Part shown: piece by piece, positions 53,097 to 62,600 of the stretch
Position numbering within the stretch: the stretch's first letter is position 1
Layout: each line of letters opens with the position of its first letter
Origin: an uncultured Lactobacillus sp.
GTDB taxonomy: Bacteria > Bacillota > Bacilli > Lactobacillales > Lactobacillaceae
DNA length: 64,000 nucleotides
Assembly (NCBI GenBank): GCA_937916845.1
Contig: CALFSK010000016.1
Span: 57,392-121,391 of the forward strand
Reading direction: 5' to 3'
Made by a program: the position numbers and the translations under genes
The notes under the pieces: generated by a model
What the model was told of the DNA's origin: nothing
Seen by the model: only the letters and a program-made list of their open reading frames with translations
Database searches by the model: none

Positions 53097-53666
53097 CTAC
53101 TTTGCAATTCGTTGTAAAAATTCGCGTTTCAAATCTAAATTCGTTTTAAATTGACCACTGTAATAGCTACTCTCGGTATGTACACCGGGTTTTGAAACAC
53201 CACGCATCTCCATGCACATGTGCCGGGCCGTGATTGAAACCGCAATCCCAGCGGGGTCTAAAATCCGTTGAAGTTCCTTTGCAATGTTGACCGTTAAGCG
53301 TTCTTGAACGTTCGGTTGTTTGGCACAGTAGTCGATTAATCGTGGAATCTTACTTAACCCGATCACTTGGTCATGCTGTGGGACGTACGCTACTTGAACC
53401 GTCCCAAAGAACGGTAACAAATGGTGTTCACACATTGAATAGAACGGAATGTCTTTCAATAGGACCATTTCAGTCGGATCTTCCACTTTAAATAACTTGT
53501 AATTATCAAACGGCGCTGCGGTCTTAGTAGCGAAAACCTCCGCGTACATCCGTGCCACCCGTTCAGGTGTTTCAACTAGTCCGGCCCGGTCGGGGTCTTC
53601 ACCTACCGCCGTTAAAATATCACGGACAGCGTGTTCAATCTTTGCCTTGTTTTGTTCATCAATCAT
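53097..53666 (-). CDS. folE: GTP cyclohydrolase I
   Basis: A 189-residue type IA enzyme making dihydroneopterin triphosphate from GTP. Zinc ligands are Cys in YSMCEHHLLPFFG with its two His, and Cys in ITARHMCMEMRG. GLSKIPRLIDYCAKQPNVQERLT is the signature. It overlaps the folK stop by 8 nt. Confidence 0.96.
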   Translation of the reverse strand: MIDEQNKAKIEHAVRDILTAVGEDPDRAGLVETPERVARMYAEVFATKTAAPFDNYKLFKVEDPTEMVLLKDIPFYSMCEHHLLPFFGTVQVAYVPQHDQVIGLSKIPRLIDYCAKQPNVQERLTVNIAKELQRILDPAGIAVSITARHMCMEMRGVSKPGVHTESSYYSGQFKTNLDLKREFLQRIAK

Positions 53667-54171
53667 CTAACTCACTCACATTTCTCACTTTTTTTATCCA
53701 ACTCTGATCTTGATTTTGCGCAATCAACGCGTCAACTTGGGGACCAACGACCGGGTCACCCGCCGCAATTTCTTGGGTCGGTAGCAACACAAAGTTCCGG
53801 TGGGCTGCCTGTGCATGCGGGATCGTTAACGTTGCCGTATGTATTTGCCTAGCTCCCCAGAAAATAATATCGAGGTCGATCGTTCGGGGGCCCCAGTGAA
53901 TCAATCGTTGGCGGTGTAACGCCTGTTCAATTTCATGGAGCTGGTCTAGTAGTTCATCCGGTGTCAGGGTCGTCGTCAACGCAACCGAAACGTTATAGAA
54001 GTTCGCTTGGTCGCGATTACCCCACGGTTCGGTCTCATACCAGTGTGACGTTGCCAGCACGTCAACTGCATTAAGCGCCCGTAAACGCGTTAAGGCTTCC
54101 TGGATATTTGCGACCCGTGGATAAATATTGGAGCCAATACTCAAGTAGACCCGTTCTTCGTTACTTGGCAT
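53659..54171 (-). CDS. folK: HPPK: 6-hydroxymethyl-dihydropterin pyrophosphokinase
   Basis: A 170-residue enzyme with YLSIGSNIYPR, YETEPWGNRDQANFYN and WGPRTIDLDIIFW, all diagnostic. Its ATG at 54171 lies inside folB with an 11-nt overlap and AAGGGGCG 4 nt upstream; upstream in-frame starts were rejected. Confidence 0.95.
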   Translation of the reverse strand: MPSNEERVYLSIGSNIYPRVANIQEALTRLRALNAVDVLATSHWYETEPWGNRDQANFYNVSVALTTTLTPDELLDQLHEIEQALHRQRLIHWGPRTIDLDIIFWGARQIHTATLTIPHAQAAHRNFVLLPTQEIAAGDPVVGPQVDALIAQNQDQSWIKKVRNVSELDD

Positions 54172-54529
54172 CGGGCGCCCCTTGAACTTCAATTTCAACA
54201 TTATCAAAAATTCCTGGCATTGGCACACTAAATTTACGAATTTTGATATTTATCGAATCAACGGTTGGAAAACTGGCCAATAAAGTCTCCAATAAATGGT
54301 TAGCCAGCGACTCGATTAGTTTATACGAATGCGTTGTAATAAAGTGTTCGGTGACATTCCGAACTTCCGCATAATTGATTGTTTCGTGGACATCATCATG
54401 TAAAACTTTGGTTTCAATCGGATATTTAATGGCGATATCCAAGCCTAATTGCTGTCCGTTCCGCCGTTCTTCTGGTAACACGCCGTTAAACGTATGGAAG
54501 CGTAAGTTGTTAATTCGAATCATTCCCAT
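54161..54529 (-). CDS. folB: Dihydroneopterin aldolase
   Basis: A 122-residue enzyme: FHTFNGVLPEERRNGQQ (active-site Glu and Tyr/Phe), DVHETINYAEVRN and LIESLANHLLETLL. First gene of the folate operon, ATG at 54529 with GAGAGGG 6 nt upstream. No pab genes are present; p-aminobenzoate must come from elsewhere. Confidence 0.94.
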   Translation of the reverse strand: MGMIRINNLRFHTFNGVLPEERRNGQQLGLDIAIKYPIETKVLHDDVHETINYAEVRNVTEHFITTHSYKLIESLANHLLETLLASFPTVDSINIKIRKFSVPMPGIFDNVEIEVQGAPDAK

Positions 54530-54639
54530 AAGTATCCCTCTCAAGTTCATTTTTACTTATAATCATAGCATGAAACGCGTCAGTAAGCCGATAAATACCC
54601 CGACTCAAACCAGAAACGTTTTGAATTCCAATCCAAAGG

Positions 54640-55090
54640 TTAAAAAATCTAAAACCACGACCCGCACCGTTATATAACGATAGTCTTTCTTAAATTATCC
54701 GTTCCGTCAGACAGAGTTGGGTGCTATGGGGGACAGTCCCAGCCATGGTGCGGTCTGTGACCTCAATTCAAAGCCGATAACCCACGTCTTTGAATTGCCC
54801 CGCAAGATTGGCAGATAAAAACCACCTGCCAATCTTGCCGACACAGCACACCAACTCTACCCGACTGCGCTAACAATTGCCTTACTATTATTATTTTAGT
54901 TGGATGCTCGGAGGTTGCCACTGATGGCATCGATCGTGCTGGTGGCATTAGGGCGGCGCTTTTTTGCCGGTCTTAGGCCACGGACGGTCCGAGATACTTG
55001 CGCATTTTGCAAGTATTTCGGGCGAGGGGCAAGACCGCTCCTCAGGCTTGACCCGGTCCCACGACCGCATGCCATCAGTGGCAGTCGGAA
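54640..55090. repeat. Cloverleaf repeat element E (two modules)
   Basis: Module 1 (54697-54870) has inner hairpins AATTCAAAG/CTTTGAATT and AAGATTGGCAG/CTGCCAATCTT. Module 2 (54908-55090) has perfectly paired TGATGGCAT / ATGCCATCA arms and a stem ATACTTGC/GCAAGTAT. Here the element separates two same-direction genes, upstream of folB and downstream of cvpA. Confidence 0.87.
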
Positions 55091-55120
55091 TTAATTTAGC
55101 TTTCAAATTTTAATTTTAAT

Positions 55121-55160
55121 AAAAAAAAGCGCCCGGAATTATTTTCCAGTCGCTACTTTT
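55121..55160 (-). terminator. Terminator of cvpA
   Basis: AGCGACTGGAA pairs with TTCCGGGCGCT, followed by eight T on the minus strand. Confidence 0.8.
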
Positions 55161-55167
55161 GAATTAG

Positions 55168-55698
55168 TTATGAGTCTTGAGTGCCCGTTTCAAACTTGAT
55201 CAGGTTTCCCAAATAGTGACTAGTCAACCCCGGCGTTTTCTTAACAATAAACGTTGCGAGCGGTGACTGATCCATTTGAGTCTGGATAAATTCGGTATTA
55301 AATAAATTAGCCAGTGATAGGCAAACAAAGATGATGAGATAGGAAAGCGTGAAGGCGACGATGCCACCCGCAATGCTGTTAACTTGCTTGATGACGGGCA
55401 ACCAAGTGACGCTCCGTGAAACTCGGGACAATAGCCGAACAACGGCCCACCCCAGCGACGTTAAAATAAAGAACGCGATGGTATTAATAATCAGGTTACT
55501 TGCAATCGAAGTTTCAATTAGATGAAGACTCGTCAAGATACTACTAATCGTTTGGGCAAGCGGTTGGTAAAGTAACCGGGCAAAAATCAGTACCGCAATG
55601 GTCCCAATCAGGTGAAGGATCTCAATAACAAAGCCACGGTGAAAGCCCCGAAAAATGGCTGTTCCTAACAGAATTAAAATAACAATTGTAAAAATCAT
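55168..55698 (-). CDS. CvpA family membrane protein
   Basis: A 176-residue protein with four membrane segments. It begins IVILILLGTAIFRGFHRGFVIEILHLIGT, with the RG-F-RG motif of CvpA proteins. CvpA-like proteins affect colicin V-type export and envelope integrity; the exact role is open. GGGAGG region precedes ATG. Confidence 0.85.
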   Translation of the reverse strand: MIFTIVILILLGTAIFRGFHRGFVIEILHLIGTIAVLIFARLLYQPLAQTISSILTSLHLIETSIASNLIINTIAFFILTSLGWAVVRLLSRVSRSVTWLPVIKQVNSIAGGIVAFTLSYLIIFVCLSLANLFNTEFIQTQMDQSPLATFIVKKTPGLTSHYLGNLIKFETGTQDS

Positions 55699-55797
55699 GC
55701 GATGCGCCGCCTCCCTTGTTTTAGTTGTATAACTATTTTAGCAGGTTACCCAGGTAACGGGTACGATAATGACGACTTCTAAACGTTATCTTAACAC

Positions 55798-55847
55798 TTG
55801 ACGGCAACCCGTTTTTTCGTTAAAGTAAATAGTAATTGTTACGATTT
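55798..55847 (+). promoter_or_regulatory. Promoter with Zur box
   Basis: TTGACG, 17 nt, TAAAGT, directly followed at 55827-55847 by a 21-bp inverted repeat. Its core TAGTAAT-T-GTTACGA matches the Firmicutes Zur box AAATCGTAATNATTACGATTT at 19 of 21 positions by my count. Confidence 0.8.
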
Positions 55848-55868
55848 AAAAAAGGATGGGATTTAAAC

Positions 55869-56777
55869 ATGTCTTACCGTCGAATATGGGGCTACCTTGG
55901 CCTATTACTAGGAATCAGCGTCTTGTTAGCCGGCTGTCAGTCCAAGACCGCCGCACCGAAGACCACTGATGGCAAAATCAACATTATTACGAGTCTCGAC
56001 TTTTACGGACAAACGGCACAAAAGGTTGCGGGTAAATACGGCAACGTGACGTCAGTCATTGACCGTCCCAGCCTTGACCCCCACAGCTTTGAGCCAACCG
56101 TTGCAACGGCCAAAAAAGCTAGCCAAGCGCAACTGATTATTTACAATGGCATTGGGTACGATGATTGGATGCAAAAACTCATCGTTAATAAAGAACCCGG
56201 TACGCGGGTCATTGAAGTTGGCACGACGATTGCAAAGCAAACGGATGGTGCCAACGAACACGTTTGGTATAATCCGACGACCATGCCGCGATTGGCTACT
56301 AAGATTGCAGCTGACTTAGCTAAGATCCAACCGCAACATAAACGTTACTTCGAGCAGCAAGCCCGTGCTTATCAGGATCGTCTAACACCGATTACCAAAG
56401 AGCTTGCTAACCTCAAGAAGCACGTCCACGGACAACGCGTCGCCGTTAGTGAACCAGTTTTCGACTATTCATTGAAAGCACTGGGCTACAAGATCAGCAA
56501 CAACCACTTTGCAAAATCAATCGAAGATGGTGCTGACCCGTCACCACGTGATATTTCTCAAATGCAAAGCGATATTAAACATCACCGCATCGCTTTCTTT
56601 GTGGAAAACACCCAAACGGATAGTAACATTATTACCAATATGGTCAAACTAGCTAAAAAGTACGACGTTCCGGTCCTAAAAGTGACCGAAACGTTACCCG
56701 CCCACCAGACTTATGAAAGCTGGATGCTTAGTCAGTACCAGCAATTAGCTAAGATTCAAACTAACGAACAAGATTAA
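55869..56777 (+). CDS. Zinc-binding ABC-transporter lipoprotein (ZnuA/AdcA-like)
   Basis: A 302-residue cluster A-I metal-binding lipoprotein. Lipobox LLAGC, then NIITSLDFYGQTAQKV, DPHSFEPT and NEHVWYNPTTMP with two probable His ligands. The third His-bearing region reads SEPVFDYSLKALGY, without the usual His, and there is no His-rich loop. A Zur box directly over its promoter indicates a zinc role. Permease and ATPase genes are not adjacent, so it may share a transporter encoded elsewhere. Confidence 0.87.
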   Translation: MSYRRIWGYLGLLLGISVLLAGCQSKTAAPKTTDGKINIITSLDFYGQTAQKVAGKYGNVTSVIDRPSLDPHSFEPTVATAKKASQAQLIIYNGIGYDDWMQKLIVNKEPGTRVIEVGTTIAKQTDGANEHVWYNPTTMPRLATKIAADLAKIQPQHKRYFEQQARAYQDRLTPITKELANLKKHVHGQRVAVSEPVFDYSLKALGYKISNNHFAKSIEDGADPSPRDISQMQSDIKHHRIAFFVENTQTDSNIITNMVKLAKKYDVPVLKVTETLPAHQTYESWMLSQYQQLAKIQTNEQD

Positions 56778-56802
56778 ACACTGTATTAATTAATTGATAC
56801 TA

Positions 56803-56852
56803 ATAAAAGCAGGTTTTCCGGATGAACTAACCACCCGAAAAACCTGCTTTTA
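56803..56852. terminator. Bidirectional terminator
   Basis: AAAAGCAGGTTTTCCGG / CCGAAAAACCTGCTTTT hairpin between convergent genes. Confidence 0.88.
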
Positions 56853-56873
56853 TCATAATTTAGGTTATATTAC

Positions 56874-58289
56874 TTATTTCTTTGTTTGACGCCCGTCCCG
56901 TAACAATAACGCTAAGAGTAGGCCCACGATTTCAATGCCTAACATCATCCAGAAAACCGTGTGGTAACCTTGTAAGTTAGCCGTCAAAGTTGGTGCTCCG
57001 GCTTTCAGCTGTGCGGCCGTTACGTTAGATAAAACTAACGTTGCGACGGCGACCCCGGCTGAACCTAGAATTTGCCGTACCGTGGTAATCACGGCGGTCC
57101 CGTGAGAAATCAGCTCATTCGGTAGCGAGTTCGCACCGAGGGTCACCGCTGGCATCATGACAAAGGCGTTCCCGCCTTCAATCAGGGCCGCAATCAAGAT
57201 CATCGTGACTAAGTTTAACTCTTGGCTAATGAGCGCTAAGATCAGCCAACCTAGCACGATCATACTCATCCCGAGTAACATGATCTGTTTATACCCAATC
57301 TTCTCCGCTAAGCGCCCCGTTAATGGGTTTAAAATGCTCAAGAAAACCGCGCCGGGAACTAACGCCATCCCGGATACAAAAGGCGATACTTTTAGAATAC
57401 CTTGATAGTACAGTGGGAAAATAATGGTGACCACGATCAACGCAACGTACGAAATCGCCGTTAGAAAAATAGCTAAATCATAATTAAACGTTTTAAGTAC
57501 GCGCAATTCCAATAACGGCGTTTCCAAATGAAATTGCCGATACGTAAAGTAGGCTACGGCCAAGATCGACACAATCAGCAAGGCCCAACCGAACGTCCAG
57601 TTAACGTTTGGTTTGCCAATTTCATTGACCACGTACAGAATCCCCGCAAAGCCTAACAACGTCACGATGGAAATTAAATCGAGCTTCGATGGCTTGTTGA
57701 CCATCACGTCTTGAATCGTTAAGAAGCTCAGAAAAATCAAAATCGTCGCAACCGTAATGAAGACGGCAAACAACCCGTGCCAGTCAGTAAACTTTAAAAC
57801 GACCCCAGAAATAATTGGACCAGAAGCTAAGGCTGAGCCCATGACCAGACCCGCGACCCCCATCGTCGTACCACGTTTTTCTTCGGGCGTAATCGTCAGT
57901 AAAATCGACTGGTAGGAAGGAAACAGCACCCCGACCGCCGCGGCCTTAATTAAGCGTCCAACCATCATAACCGGAAAGCTTGACGCAAAATAAATAATAA
58001 TTGACCCAATATCAAACAGAATCAGAACGGTTAAGAACAACTTCTTAAATCCAATGTTATTCAATAACCAGGGACTGATTGGCATCATGACAACCATCGT
58101 CAACATGAATCCCGTTGTAAGCCATTGAACCGTTGAGGCGGAGATCCCAAAGTCGCGCATAAACGTCGGGTAAACCGTCGACAATGAAGACTGGCTAATG
58201 GACATCGTCCACGTCCCAGTCAACAAGGTAAAAATGAACCAAAATCGTCGCCGACCCGTTAATGACGGCGTCTTATCGGTTTCATTCAT
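56874..58289 (-). CDS. MFS multidrug exporter, DHA2 (EmrB/QacA) family
   Basis: A 471-residue transporter with about 14 membrane segments. Helix 1 motif TGTWTMSISQSSLSTVYPTF, the WLTTGFMLTMVVMMPISPWL segment of the family and GSALASGPIISGVVLKF (motif C). Drug-proton antiport is expected; the substrate is unknown and no adjacent regulator was seen. Confidence 0.88.
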   Translation of the reverse strand: MNETDKTPSLTGRRRFWFIFTLLTGTWTMSISQSSLSTVYPTFMRDFGISASTVQWLTTGFMLTMVVMMPISPWLLNNIGFKKLFLTVLILFDIGSIIIYFASSFPVMMVGRLIKAAAVGVLFPSYQSILLTITPEEKRGTTMGVAGLVMGSALASGPIISGVVLKFTDWHGLFAVFITVATILIFLSFLTIQDVMVNKPSKLDLISIVTLLGFAGILYVVNEIGKPNVNWTFGWALLIVSILAVAYFTYRQFHLETPLLELRVLKTFNYDLAIFLTAISYVALIVVTIIFPLYYQGILKVSPFVSGMALVPGAVFLSILNPLTGRLAEKIGYKQIMLLGMSMIVLGWLILALISQELNLVTMILIAALIEGGNAFVMMPAVTLGANSLPNELISHGTAVITTVRQILGSAGVAVATLVLSNVTAAQLKAGAPTLTANLQGYHTVFWMMLGIEIVGLLLALLLRDGRQTKK

Positions 58290-58428
58290 TATAATTCCTC
58301 CCTCTTACTTTAGAACTATTATTAACTGCTATAATCCATTGTACCATTCTAAGCAATGATGTACAGGGATATTCGATTAGGTTACTGATAAAATTTCGTG
58401 GACGGTGTTTAGTGAAGTTTGGGCGCAC

Positions 58429-58462
58429 AAAAAAAGACTTGAGCACAATCGACTCAAGTCTT
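58429..58462 (-). terminator. Terminator of the DUF2187-like gene
   Basis: AAGACTTGAG pairs perfectly with CTCAAGTCTT, with seven T on the minus strand. Confidence 0.88.
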
Positions 58463-58512
58463 AACTTTAATATTCATTTTACGTGGAACCGGTCGGCACT
58501 TAGACTGAACGC

Positions 58513-58773
58513 TTATTCAGCCAACATCGCTGCACTAACCGCCTGCATTTTTTCTTTTTCGCTGTCCGTTGGTTGGGCAACCTTCATTTTCTTTAAAGCA
58601 ATCACGGCCCGGTATTGAAGCTCACCCACGTTAATATCATCCCGTAAATCATAATGGGTAATCGTGACGTACGCGGAGTTCTCGTAAACTTTTTCCACTT
58701 TAGCATAGAAATCGTAATCGGTATTACCATTTTTCTGGCACTTAACCCGATCTCCCACAGTAATATTAGCCAT
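58513..58773 (-). CDS. DUF2187-like small protein (YkvS-type)
   Basis: An 86-residue protein. MANITVGDRVKCQKNG, then EKVYENSAYVTITHYD matches the VGDxV...VEKVYENSVxV pattern of DUF2187, a small KOW/SH3-like beta barrel. The C-terminal 25 residues are helical. GGAG lies 8 nt before ATG 58773. Function unknown. Confidence 0.75.
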   Translation of the reverse strand: MANITVGDRVKCQKNGNTDYDFYAKVEKVYENSAYVTITHYDLRDDINVGELQYRAVIALKKMKVAQPTDSEKEKMQAVSAAMLAE

Positions 58774-59011
58774 TACCATCACTCCACTTCATAAAATATG
58801 CTAATAACATAGCACTTAATGCTATTAATAACAATTAATGATCACGAATTTACACGATTTTTACACCCAAAATCGACCATGATTAAATTAGCCAACGTTA
58901 TTAACTGCCAAAAATAATTACCATGATTATATTATAATGTTCTAAGGAATCAAAATTTAAAAACAATAAATACAGTCCGATTGTTCATCACGGATTGCAC
59001 GGGGAAATAGC

Positions 59012-59545
59012 ATGAAAAAGCTTTGGAAAATTAGTATTCCAATATTACTCATACTGGTCATAGTACTTGGATTTCTTTATAGGGATACTTTAAAGGAACG
59101 GCTCGGTTCTCTAACGGTTCAAGAGACTGACTTAAGCCACCTCACGTATGACCGGCTGAGTCTAGGTCATCAATTCAAACCCGATTCTTCTTATGTTAAA
59201 CAAGAAGGTGACACGGCAAAATTGAACGACTACAATCACCGCGGCATGAACGCCTTTTACGTTACGACAACTGCTGACAACAATATTGTCGGCTTAAAAT
59301 TGGTAGATAAAGTCCACGGTTGTCGCTCGCACTTTGACAACGGTTTGGCAATGGGGATGACTTTAAACAATGTGAAACAGCTGCTAGGGACTCATTACAT
59401 TACGTTTAATACCGATAGATACGGTAAAGTCGCGATGTACATTGATAAAAAACATAATAACAAATTATTACTAGGACTAAGTCAGCATGATCAGGTAACG
59501 GCGATTATCCTATTTAATAAGCGCCAATACGATTATCAATATTAA
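59012..59545 (+). CDS. Membrane-anchored extracellular protein of unknown function
   Basis: A 177-residue protein. A single N-terminal hydrophobic anchor (ISIPILLILVIVLGFLY) precedes an extracellular domain with a beta-rich pattern (MNAFYVTTTADNNIVGLKLVD; MTLNNVKQLLGTHYI). It lacks a lipobox. The GMTLNNVKQLLG segment recalls the SmpA-like repeats of the lipoprotein at 19.8 kb, a weak resemblance only. Ribosome binding site GGGG. Confidence 0.7.
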   Translation: MKKLWKISIPILLILVIVLGFLYRDTLKERLGSLTVQETDLSHLTYDRLSLGHQFKPDSSYVKQEGDTAKLNDYNHRGMNAFYVTTTADNNIVGLKLVDKVHGCRSHFDNGLAMGMTLNNVKQLLGTHYITFNTDRYGKVAMYIDKKHNNKLLLGLSQHDQVTAIILFNKRQYDYQY

Positions 59546-59550
59546 ATCGT

Positions 59551-59592
59551 AAAAAAGGAAACCAATTCGAATATGAATTGGTTTCCTTTTTG
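59551..59592 (+). terminator. Terminator of the membrane-anchored protein gene
   Basis: GGAAACCAATTC pairs with GAATTGGTTTCC, then T. Confidence 0.88.
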
Positions 59593-59657
59593 GGTCTCCG
59601 CCAACAGTTGTTGACGAAGTACAACTTAAATTCAGTTTTTAGATTTATTAATCCTTA

Positions 59658-62600
59658 TTATGACTTCCGACGGTAACCGAACCATCCCAACATAGCGAGT
59701 AAACCAACTCCCGCTAATGACAATACGCCGCGTTGACGATTTTCATTAGTTTGTGGTAGGTCGCCAGTTGCTTGGGCAGCCGCTGGTGTTGTTGCCGTCG
59801 CACGCTTAATTGGTGCAGTGGCATCGGCAACTCCCGTATTGCCCGGACGAGTCCCGACAACTTGATCCTGATCCACCTGAGTCGAAGTACCCGGCTGGCT
59901 TGGCAACGTTGGTGTAACGGGTACGGTTGGCGTCCCCGGATCAACCGGTTTGTCAGGATCAACGACGTCGGGTTCACCAGGATTTTCCGGTCCAACTGGT
60001 TTATCAGGATCGATTGGTTTATCTGGGTCAACCGGTACTTCTGGATCAACTGGGTCAACCGCATCCGCCTTATACGTTACGGTGACGACTTGGTCCGCAC
60101 TCTCCGCTGTGACGTCCATAACTGCTGCGACCGTTGGCTGATCAGCTTGATACCCCTTGAGTACTGGTGACGTGACCGCGTTAAACGTCGTTGCATCCGC
60201 AGTCCACGCACCCCAGACAATTTCATTAGTGACTAAATCACGTTGACCTTGGCGGGTAAAGACCAATTTTGCGTAGTGGTCCTCCGCCGCGGTTTGCCCA
60301 TTTGCGTAGACGTAATGAATCGTTTGGCTCACCGTTTTACTTTCAGCGGGAACGGCGATCATTTCATGCTTCAAGTGGACACTAAACGTCTGCGTGCCAT
60401 CGTTATAAGTGACACCGTCAGTAGGATAATTATCACTCACTAGAACGTATCCTAATGATTTATAATACTTGATCAATTCCGCGGTACTGAAGTCGACATG
60501 GGCCCCTTCAGCGCCCGTCTGAGTCTTAGTCGTTAACGTTTTGCCAGTCGTATCATCAATAAAATTGATATTGACCGTTCCCTGAGTGGCAGGAATTGCC
60601 CGGTAAATATACTTTACCGTACCGCCATTGGCCGTTAACGTGCCGTTAGCGGCTAAGCCTTTGGAATCTACACGGACAAATTCATAGCCATCTAGATTCT
60701 TTTGTTCGGTCGTATACTTCTGACCGACCCACTGACCGTCTGGATAAGTTGCGACGCCCGTCTTAATGACGTTACCAGCTTCATCGACGTACTGAACATT
60801 GACTTTTCCAGCGGCTTGACGGTAGACATAGGTCACCGTACCACCCTTAGCTGTCAACGTCCCGGTTGCATCCAAGTCCTTGGAATCTACGCGGACAAAT
60901 TCATAACCGTCTAGGTCCTTTTGCTCGGTCGTATACTTCTGACCAACCCACTGGCCATCTGGATAGTCGGCTTCACCCGTCTTGATAACGTTGCCAGCTT
61001 CATCAACGTACTGAACGTTCACTTTTCCAGCAGCTTGACGATAAACATACGTGACCGTACCACCCTTGGCTGTCAGCGTTCCATCAGCAGCTAAGCCATC
61101 GGAATCTACACGAACAAATTCGTAACCATCTAAATCTTTTTGCTCAGTCGTATACTTCTGACCAACCCACTGGCCATCTGGATAGTCGGCTTCACCCGTC
61201 TTGATAACGTTGCCAGCTTCATCAACGTACTGAACGTTCACTTTTCCAGCAGCTTGACGATAAACATACGTGACCGTACCACCCTTGGCTGTCAGCGTTC
61301 CATCAGCAGCTAAGCCATCGGAATCTACACGAACAAATTCGTAACCATCTAAATCTTTTTGCTCAGTCGTATACTTCTGACCAACCCACTGGCCATCTGG
61401 ATAGTCGGCTTCACCCGTCTTGATAACGTTACCAGCTTCATCAACGTACTGAACGTTCACTTTACCCGCGGCTTGGCGGTAGACGTATTTGACCGTTCCA
61501 CCATCCGCAGTTAACGTTCCGTTAGCAGCCAAACCATCCGAATCCACGCGAACGAATTCATAACCATCTATATCCTTTTGCTCGGTCGTATACTGTTTTC
61601 CGACCCATTGACCGTCTGGATAAGTGGCTTCACCGGTATCAATGACGTTACCAGCTTCATCGACGTACTCAACATTCACCTTTTCAGCAGCTTGACGATA
61701 GATATACGTGACCGTACCACCATCTGCCGTTAATGTGCCATTAGCAGCTAGGCCGCTTGAATCTACTTGGAAAAATTCATACCCGGCGATATTCTTTGGC
61801 GTGGTCGTATACTGTTTTCCGACCCACTGACCATCTGGATAAGTGGCTTCATCCGTCGTCGCAATCAGTTTGCCGGATTCATCAACGTACTGAACGTTTA
61901 CCTTGCCAGCAGCAACGGGTTCGGCCTCTTGCCAAATATAAGTGATTGTTCCAGCGGGAATGGTGCTCCCCATACTGTAAAGTGCCATCAATTCGGCACT
62001 GGTTCCGGCCGCATCCTTGGTTGCAGCCACCCAGTTCCCGTTAGCGTCCTTTTCAGCGGCAACCCACTTGCCAGTGTAGTTTGCACTAACCGGAATTTCG
62101 GGCAAGCCGGCATTATTAGTGCCGACCATTAGACGCGAATTATCGCCCAACGTCAGCTGCTTAAGGCTAGTTGTACCTAACAGTATATTAACAACAGCTG
62201 CTTGCTTTAGCGCAGTCAAATCAAACCCAGAAAGATCCAATGAAGTTAGACTGCTAGTTCCATTAAACATATTTGCAGCTTGCGTTATGGTGCTAGTCTG
62301 CCAGCCGTCAAAATTTACACTGGCTAGTTTACTCGAACTCAGAAACATCCCACCAACTGATGTTAAGCTTGTCGGGTGCCAGTTACTTAAATCAAGACTA
62401 GTCAAAGGCATATTAGAAAACATGCCGTCCATTTCAGTAACGTTACTGACGTCCCAGTTTTGAACTGGAAGTAACTTTTCATCGGTGACTTGATTACTTG
62501 AGAACATATTGCTCATACTAGTAACGTTACTTGTATTCCACTTTTCAATACCCGTAAAATCTGTAATTTTATTCCCACTAAACATACCGCTGAAACTAGT

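Noticed and set aside
59714..60170. Proline- and arginine-rich frames over the adhesin wall region
   Set aside because: Shadow frames caused by the repetitive Pro-Asp codons of the true gene.
60928..61429. Regular 219-bp repeats considered as a CRISPR-like array
   Set aside because: Units are coding, adjacent without spacers and in frame; they are MucBP domains.
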